Of a stretch of DNA of 64,000 bases, positions 59,281-64,000 are shown piece by piece (the first letter of the stretch is position 1; every line of letters starts with the position of its first letter). The stretch is taken from positions 111,525 to 175,524 of the forward strand of contig NZ_WUBI01000005.1 of the NCBI RefSeq assembly GCF_009807035.1. The letters run 5' to 3'. The position numbers and the translations under genes are program-made. Below the pieces are notes generated by a model. That model was not told the DNA's origin, made no database searches, and was given only the letters and a program-made list of their open reading frames with translations. This DNA is from Paenibacillus dendrobii. Lineage in GTDB: Bacteria; Bacillota; Bacilli; Paenibacillales; Paenibacillaceae.

Positions 59281-60386
59281 ATGGCATTCCTCTTCAAAGC
59301 GATATCCTTACGGGATAGCCTGCCGGCCGAACCGGATTGTCCCCGCCGCTTCAGCACTTCCTCGAGCGCCTCCGCATGATCGCCGATAATCATATCTGCA
59401 ACTGCGTTGCCCCTGCCCGTGTTCCCGTCGCGTCTTCGGTTGCCCGCGAAAACATCCACCGCATGCACAGCTTCCACTCGGTAACCCTCAAGAACGGCCA
59501 GAGCCTGCGCCTTCGGCGGTACGGTCAAATGGTGCACATCCATTCCACGAATCAATCGTCCGGAAAGGGCATGGGGTACAGCCGTGAGGGAGTTGGCGCC
59601 CAGATCTCTCCGCCCCAGCGCCATATTCAAAAAGCTTTTGCAGTGTGTCACTTCATCCTGATGCACAAACAAAGGAAGAAACCCGTTCAAATCATTCAGA
59701 GCAACGTCGCAGCCGCCGTCAACCGCATATATAAAGGGGGCAAGCTCTTCAGCCGGAATAACCATATCCCCATCACAGAAAAGTATGGTATCCACTCCAG
59801 TCATCCTGGCCCCAATGCTTCTTCCTACGTCATGCCCGAGCAAATCCGGGTAATAAACCACCGTCACTAACAAATGGCTCCGGGTAATGGCATAGCTGTT
59901 GTCCCGGCAGCCGTTCAATACGACAATCACTTCCTGAAGCGGCAGTTTCTCCAGTTCGTTCAGCATCGCGTGAAGGTTGTCTTCCTCACTGCTCGCGCAT
60001 ACCACGGCTGCCGCGCTGCCTTTCAATAAAAGTGGTATTCCATGCACCGGGCAAGCAGCTCCTTGGGCGTATCCTTGAGCAAAAGCTCCTGCCATCCGCT
60101 TCATCGCGGAATATTCAGGCCTCGGAAGCATGCTGACGTTCATCCATTCCACAAATGACCTCTGCAGTCTCGATGCATAGAAATGAGATTCCGGTTCTCC
60201 TCCATCTGTTCTTTCCGGGCTCCCTGCTCTCCAGCCGGCCTTGAGCGCGCGGCGCACCCACGGATTTTTGTTGGCCTTGGAGGAGCCGTCGCGACGCTGC
60301 TTTATTTTCACAAATTTATTTTTCCTTGACCTGATTGTGTTTCGCCGGTGTCTCACACGTTCCGACCTGCCTTTTCTGCCACTCAT
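59277..60386 (-). CDS. GT2-like glycosyltransferase with basic N-terminus
   Basis: This 369-residue protein has residues 1-60 very basic (SGRKGRSERVRHRRNTIRSRKNK), an intermediate region with a weak tag remnant (AFAQGYAQGA, about 101-110), and a GT-A domain from about 120: AVVCASSEEDNLHAMLNELEKLPLQEVIVVLNGCRDNS, LGHDVGRSIGAR, DTILFCDGDMVIP (DxD) and LTAVPHALSGR. It is a paralogue of the next gene. The ATG at 60386 is preceded by GGAAGG. It transfers an unknown sugar. Confidence 0.87.
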   Translation of the reverse strand: MSGRKGRSERVRHRRNTIRSRKNKFVKIKQRRDGSSKANKNPWVRRALKAGWRAGSPERTDGGEPESHFYASRLQRSFVEWMNVSMLPRPEYSAMKRMAGAFAQGYAQGAACPVHGIPLLLKGSAAAVVCASSEEDNLHAMLNELEKLPLQEVIVVLNGCRDNSYAITRSHLLVTVVYYPDLLGHDVGRSIGARMTGVDTILFCDGDMVIPAEELAPFIYAVDGGCDVALNDLNGFLPLFVHQDEVTHCKSFLNMALGRRDLGANSLTAVPHALSGRLIRGMDVHHLTVPPKAQALAVLEGYRVEAVHAVDVFAGNRRRDGNTGRGNAVADMIIGDHAEALEEVLKRRGQSGSAGRLSRKDIALKRNAI

Positions 60387-60391
60387 TATTC

Positions 60392-61213
60392 TCACCTTCC
60401 CACCCTGTCTCTGTCACGTCCAAGGTCACTATGACCGCCTCTTGGATCCGTATGGGACAAGTACCAATCTAATGCCTTCAGATGATCTTCAATGACCACT
60501 TGCTGCAGAAGGTCCTGCCCGCTTGTTTTGCCCCTGCGCCGATTCATCCTGCCTACGGGCACCTCATGGACAGCCGCAACTTTAAGGCCCGAATGGACAG
60601 CCATGGCAAGGGCAAGCGGGGGAGTGGCAAGATGTTCGCTTCCAATAACCTCAACCGCACGGCGGTTCATGGCATGCGGGACAGCCGTAAGCGAGGCTCC
60701 GAGCAGATCAGATCGGCTAAGCATCGAATTCAGCGTGTGCTTGGCTAACACGACAGGATGAGCCTGACGTTTGTGTACCGGCCCGCGATAACGGTTCAGC
60801 GCAATATCCGTTCCGCTTAATACCGCGTCTACGAAATGGCGGAGATGCCTATAGTCCATTCTCATATCTGCATCAATAAAAAGCAGCACATGACCCGAGG
60901 CAGCTTCAGCCCCGACGGCCCTGCCCACATCATGTCCAAGCGCCTGCTCAAACCGCAGCACCTTGGCTCCCATTGTTTCGGCGATATCCGCTGTACGATC
61001 TGTACAGCCATTCGCCACAACAATCACTTCACAGGCTTCATGTACCTGCCAAGCTCCCTTAATGACATGACCAATCGTCTTTTGCTCATTCATAGCAGGA
61101 ATGATGACCGATACGACCGGGTGCTCACAGCTTCTGCGTCCCAAAAGGCTTACCGTACTGCTTCGTTTACGTTTTCTTTGCGGCTGGCGCTTCCGTCCGG
61201 ATGGCTTGTGCAT
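60392..61213 (-). CDS. GT2-like glycosyltransferase (paralogue of the preceding gene)
   Basis: This 273-residue protein has a short basic start (HKPSGRKRQPQRKRKRSS) followed by SVIIPAMNEQKTIGHVIKGAW, EVIVVANGCTDRTADIAETMGAK, LGHDVGRAVGAEAASGHVLLFIDADMRMD (DxD), LTAVPHAMNRRAVEVIG and a basic RMNRRRGKTS near the end. It shares the LGHDVGR and LTAVPHA phrases with the protein at 59277. It is the first gene of the long operon running down to the terminator at 53674. Confidence 0.9.
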   Translation of the reverse strand: MHKPSGRKRQPQRKRKRSSTVSLLGRRSCEHPVVSVIIPAMNEQKTIGHVIKGAWQVHEACEVIVVANGCTDRTADIAETMGAKVLRFEQALGHDVGRAVGAEAASGHVLLFIDADMRMDYRHLRHFVDAVLSGTDIALNRYRGPVHKRQAHPVVLAKHTLNSMLSRSDLLGASLTAVPHAMNRRAVEVIGSEHLATPPLALAMAVHSGLKVAAVHEVPVGRMNRRRGKTSGQDLLQQVVIEDHLKALDWYLSHTDPRGGHSDLGRDRDRVGR

Positions 61214-61257
61214 GCGGGCATACTCCCCCTGTTCGAGTCGGCTAATATTTCCTTGAG

Positions 61258-61266
61258 TATCGTATG
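61258..61266 (-). promoter_or_regulatory. Sigma-K-like -10 element of the glycosyltransferase operon
   Basis: CATACGATA matches the sigma-K -10 consensus CATA-N3-TA exactly, about 45 bases before the first gene of the operon. The only AC upstream is 14 bases away instead of 16-17, so the -35 is not ideal. Confidence 0.45.
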
Positions 61267-61338
61267 CTTCCTTAAGAGTCGTGGAAGCGGCTATTGTGCA
61301 TGAAATTAGGGTTAACTCCCGGATTTCGGATGCAACGC

Positions 61339-61368
61339 AAAAAAAAAGACGCAGGAACTCCTGCGTCT
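61339..61368 (-). terminator. Terminator after the long repeat protein gene
   Basis: A perfect 10 bp stem AGACGCAGGA/TCCTGCGTCT is followed by nine T on the minus strand. Confidence 0.95.
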
Positions 61369-61434
61369 GTGATTCATCTTGCTGTAAAGATCCGGCCCAT
61401 TTCCGCGATCCGGCTAATATAGACGGGCGGTAAA

Positions 61435-64000
61435 CTAAAAACCTCTGAATGAATCGGCCGTCGCCTGAGCAGCGCCTACGGCAATCCAGGACAGAAAACC
61501 GAAGGTTTCGGCTCCGCCCTGTCTACGGACGACCTCAATGAATGCCGTATCTTCGCGTTGTGTTTTCAAAACGGCATAGAAGTCAGGATGGTTGCACATC
61601 GCGACGATGACATAATGATTGTTGGAGTACGGCTCCTGCAGCGTAATAGCTACCTCCACCTGCAGCTGTCCCTCTCCAATCCGGAATGATGCCATGCCGA
61701 ACTGCTGAACGCATGGCTGCCCGGAAACGCTCCGTACCGGCGCAAAGTTCAGATGGGATGCGGATACGGTTTGCCGCGCTAAGTGACTGCCTTGAACAGA
61801 TTGTTCCTGGATATGCCTGCTGCTAACAGCTCCTGGCTGCAAATGCCATTCCTGCACACTCTCTGCCAGAAGATGCAGCGGACGAATGGATTCCGGCTGG
61901 ATATGCGTACTGCCGACCGATCCCGGTGCGATCTTCGCTGCGCTGATCACACCGTCACGGAGAGCTTCTCCATGTACCGCACCGGGAACCAGATGCCTGC
62001 CTCCGATTGAACCGGACTGGATGTGCGTGCTACCTACGGACGAATCAGACAGCTTTTCGGCGGTGACAGCTCCCTGAGCCAATGCCTCCGTATTCACCGC
62101 CCCAATCGTCAGATGTTGTTCCCCTATGATACCTGACTGTAGCTGCTCTTCACCGACCGATTCGGGGGCCAAATGCATGTAATCAATCGCACCGGAAGCG
62201 ATATGACGCTTTTGGACAGCCCTATCCTGCAGTTGCGTCGATGCTATGGAATTCCGCTGCAGATGATCCGCTCCGATCGATTCGGGAGCAATCTTATCCG
62301 CGGTTACGGCTTCCTCCTGTATTGCTTGAGTTGACACGGAACCAATAGCCAGGTGCAACTCCGTTACGCTATCAGGCTGAAGCTGGCGGCTGCCTACCGA
62401 TTCTGCCGCCAGATGGTTCGTATTCACGGCATCATCCGCCACGTGCTGTTCCTGTACAGCGCCAGCTTGAAGATGGTGAGAAGCTATCGCATCCGATGTC
62501 AGTTGATGGCTGCTTACGGATTCGAAAGCGAGCTTGCTCTGCGTGACCACGCCATCTTGGATGGCTCCGCCATATACCGCCCCTTCGGCAAGATGACGCT
62601 CTTCGATCATGCCGGACTGCAGCTGCTCCGTCCCCACCGATTCTGCCGCCAAGTGTCTTGATGTAATAGCGTCGGGAGCCACATGCCTGGACTGTACGCT
62701 TTTTTCGTGAAGGTGGATGGAACGTACGGAATCCTGCTGAAGATTCACGCTACCCACCGATTCCGCTGCCATATGAAGCGCCATAACCGAAGCATCCTTG
62801 ATGGCATCGCTACCCACCGATGCTCCCGCCAGGTGTCGGGCCTGCACGATTCCTGACTGTAACTGCTCCGTTCCCACCGCTTCTGCTGCCAAGTGGCGGT
62901 AGCCCACCGTTCCGTCTTCGATAGCTTCGCTACCTACCGATGCTTCCGCCAAGTGTCGGGCCTGCACGATTCCTGGCTGCAACTGCTCCGTTCCCACTGC
63001 TTCTGCCGCCAAGTGGCGGTAGCCTACCGTTCCGTCTTCGATGGCTTCGCTACCTACCGATCCGGCCACCAGGTGTCGAGCCTGCACGATTCCCGACTGC
63101 AACTGCTCCATTCCCACTGCTTCTGCGGCCAAGTGGCGGTAGCCCACCGTTCCGTCTTCGATGGCTTCGCTACCCACCGATGCTTCCGCCAAGTGTCGGG
63201 CCTGCACGATTCCTGGCTGCAACTGCTCCGTTCCTACCGCTTCTGCCGCCAAGTGGCGGTAGCCCACCGTTCCGTCTTCGATGGCTTCGCTACCCACCGA
63301 TCCGGCCACCAAATGTCGGGCCTGCACGATTCCTGGCTGCAACTGCTCCGTTCCTACTGCTTCTGCCGCCAAGTGTTGGTAGCCAATCGATCCATCTTCG
63401 ATGGCTTCGCTACCCACCGATGCTTCCGCCAGGTGTCGAGCCTGCACGATTCCTGGCTGTAACTGCTCCGTTCCTACTGCTTCTGCCGCCAAGTGTTGGT
63501 AGCCAATCGATCCATCTTCGATGGCTTTGCTACCCACCGATCCAGCAGTCAGGTGTCGGGCCTGCACGATTCCTGGCTGCAACTGCTCCGTTCCCACCGC
63601 TTCTGCCGCCAAGTGTCGGTAGCCCACCGTTCCTTTTTCGATGGCTTCCCTACCCACCGATCCAGCAGTCAGGTGTCGGGCCTGCACGATTCCTGGCTGC
63701 AACTGCTCCGTTCCCACCGCTTCAGCCGCCAAGTGTCGGTAACCGACCGATCCGTCTTCGATGACATCGCTACCGACCGATGCTTCCGCCAGGTGTCGGG
63801 CCTGCACGATTCCAAGCTGCAGCTGCTCCGTTCCTACTGCTTCTGCTGCCAGATGTTGATAACCTATCGATCCATCTTCGATGACATCGCTACCGACCGA
63901 TGCTTCCGCCAGGTGTCGGGCCTGCACGATTCCAAGCTGCAGCTGCTCCGTTCCTACTGCTTCTGCTGCCAGATGTTGATAACCTATCGATCCATCTTCG
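61435..64000 (-). CDS. Giant repetitive surface/fibre protein (N-terminus beyond window)
   Basis: At least 854 codons are visible and the start lies outside the window. The protein is built of 40-residue units made of two 20-residue halves: ARHLAEASVGSEAIEDGTVG and YRHLAAEAVGTEQLQPGIVQ (decapeptide phasing x-x-H-L-x4-V-G / x3-I/L-x2-G-x-V-x). Units nearest the window edge are nearly identical and become divergent towards the C-terminus. The last 105 residues are a separate globular domain (MASFRIGEGQLQVEVAITL, YVIVAMCNHPDFYAVLKTQ, GFLSWIAVGAAQ). A beta-solenoid or trimeric fibre is likely, with regular Ser/Thr as possible glycan sites. I recall similar C-terminal domains in Paenibacillus proteins, possibly the WIAG-tail type. 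Confidence 0.8.
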   Translation of the reverse strand, partial: EDGSIGYQHLAAEAVGTEQLQLGIVQARHLAEASVGSDVIEDGSIGYQHLAAEAVGTEQLQLGIVQARHLAEASVGSDVIEDGSVGYRHLAAEAVGTEQLQPGIVQARHLTAGSVGREAIEKGTVGYRHLAAEAVGTEQLQPGIVQARHLTAGSVGSKAIEDGSIGYQHLAAEAVGTEQLQPGIVQARHLAEASVGSEAIEDGSIGYQHLAAEAVGTEQLQPGIVQARHLVAGSVGSEAIEDGTVGYRHLAAEAVGTEQLQPGIVQARHLAEASVGSEAIEDGTVGYRHLAAEAVGMEQLQSGIVQARHLVAGSVGSEAIEDGTVGYRHLAAEAVGTEQLQPGIVQARHLAEASVGSEAIEDGTVGYRHLAAEAVGTEQLQSGIVQARHLAGASVGSDAIKDASVMALHMAAESVGSVNLQQDSVRSIHLHEKSVQSRHVAPDAITSRHLAAESVGTEQLQSGMIEERHLAEGAVYGGAIQDGVVTQSKLAFESVSSHQLTSDAIASHHLQAGAVQEQHVADDAVNTNHLAAESVGSRQLQPDSVTELHLAIGSVSTQAIQEEAVTADKIAPESIGADHLQRNSIASTQLQDRAVQKRHIASGAIDYMHLAPESVGEEQLQSGIIGEQHLTIGAVNTEALAQGAVTAEKLSDSSVGSTHIQSGSIGGRHLVPGAVHGEALRDGVISAAKIAPGSVGSTHIQPESIRPLHLLAESVQEWHLQPGAVSSRHIQEQSVQGSHLARQTVSASHLNFAPVRSVSGQPCVQQFGMASFRIGEGQLQVEVAITLQEPYSNNHYVIVAMCNHPDFYAVLKTQREDTAFIEVVRRQGGAETFGFLSWIAVGAAQATADSFRGF
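62821..64000 (-). repeat. Tandem 120-bp coding repeat
   Basis: About ten consecutive 120-bp units code for the 40-residue repeat. The last two are identical over at least 120 bases (63761-63880 equals 63881-64000). Older, diverged 60-bp half-units continue leftwards to about 61780. Confidence 0.93.

Noticed and set aside
62893..63764. Long plus-strand frames rich in Leu, Pro and Ser opposite the repeat protein
   Set aside because: They mirror the 120-bp coding repeat of the minus-strand gene, have no ribosome binding site and no protein-like complexity.
62821..64000. CRISPR-like array
   Set aside because: The repeats are 120 bp without unique spacers and are an open reading frame throughout.
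40174..64000. Vegetative capsule or O-antigen-like locus
   Set aside because: There is no Wzx/Wzy or ABC polysaccharide exporter, no chain-length regulator and no initiating phosphoglycosyltransferase. CgeB- and SpsI-like genes and sigma-K-like promoters fit the spore surface better.
1..64000. Mobile elements, prophage, tRNA or rRNA genes
   Set aside because: No transposase, integrase, flanking inverted repeats or tRNA-like cloverleaf was recognised by eye. A tRNA or covariance scan could still find a short RNA.

Overview
This 64 kb window looks like chromosomal DNA of an endospore-forming member of the Paenibacillaceae, most likely Paenibacillus. The reasons are the gerM-rph-rdgB order known from Bacillus, a 74-residue GerE regulator, a YhcN/YlaJ-type spore lipoprotein, a complete sigY-yxlCDEFG-like operon, AGGAGG ribosome binding sites with frequent GTG/TTG starts, and moderate G+C. 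No rRNA, tRNA, CRISPR array, insertion sequence or prophage was seen.

Region 1 (1-22.4 kb) is mostly housekeeping and stress genes. On the minus strand lie a partial endonuclease/exonuclease/phosphatase, rdgB, rph and gerM. These are followed by a PgpA-like protein, an MBL hydrolase, a methyltransferase, an acetyltransferase, a secreted GxGYxYP protein, a TetR-MFS pair, a very acidic 53-residue protein, ppaC, a DUF1904 protein, gpmA and a DinB protein. Next comes the ECF sigma factor operon sigY-yxlCDEFG, preceded by a TGAACG-N16-CGTA promoter that fits SigY autoregulation. After it come a second methyltransferase, a secreted alkaline phosphatase behind a probable Pho box, and gerE with a TTG start.

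Region 2 (22.5-40.1 kb) handles carbohydrate and metal uptake. It has a secreted beta-helix protein (pectate-lyase-like) and a GH4 glycosidase with a complete sugar importer minus its ATPase, divergent from a LacI regulator with a strong palindromic operator between them. It also has an efeO-efeB-efeU ferrous iron uptake operon with a Fur box, an RpiR-type regulator with nagB-nagA, a YhcN-like lipoprotein, a membrane-anchored unknown and a UDP-sugar epimerase.

Region 3 (40.2-64 kb) is almost entirely on the minus strand and appears to be a large sporulation-associated surface glycosylation locus. It encodes about ten glycosyltransferases of several folds (GT4, GT2, two CgeB-like, one GT-D), an RmlA/SpsI-like nucleotidyltransferase, and a UDP-GlcNAc 4,6-dehydratase / reductase / 2-epimerase trio that should make an N-acetyl-L-deoxyhexosamine. 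It also encodes small beta-rich or helical proteins that may be surface components, and a very long 40-residue-repeat protein running off the window end. Sigma-K-like promoter elements occur in front of two of its genes. Its most unusual property is a shared glycine/tyrosine tag (Y-x-x-G-Y/F-x-x-G/A-Y/F-x-x-G) near one end of at least five otherwise different proteins, usually next to a strongly basic segment. I propose this as the mark of an undescribed spore-surface glycan assembly module.
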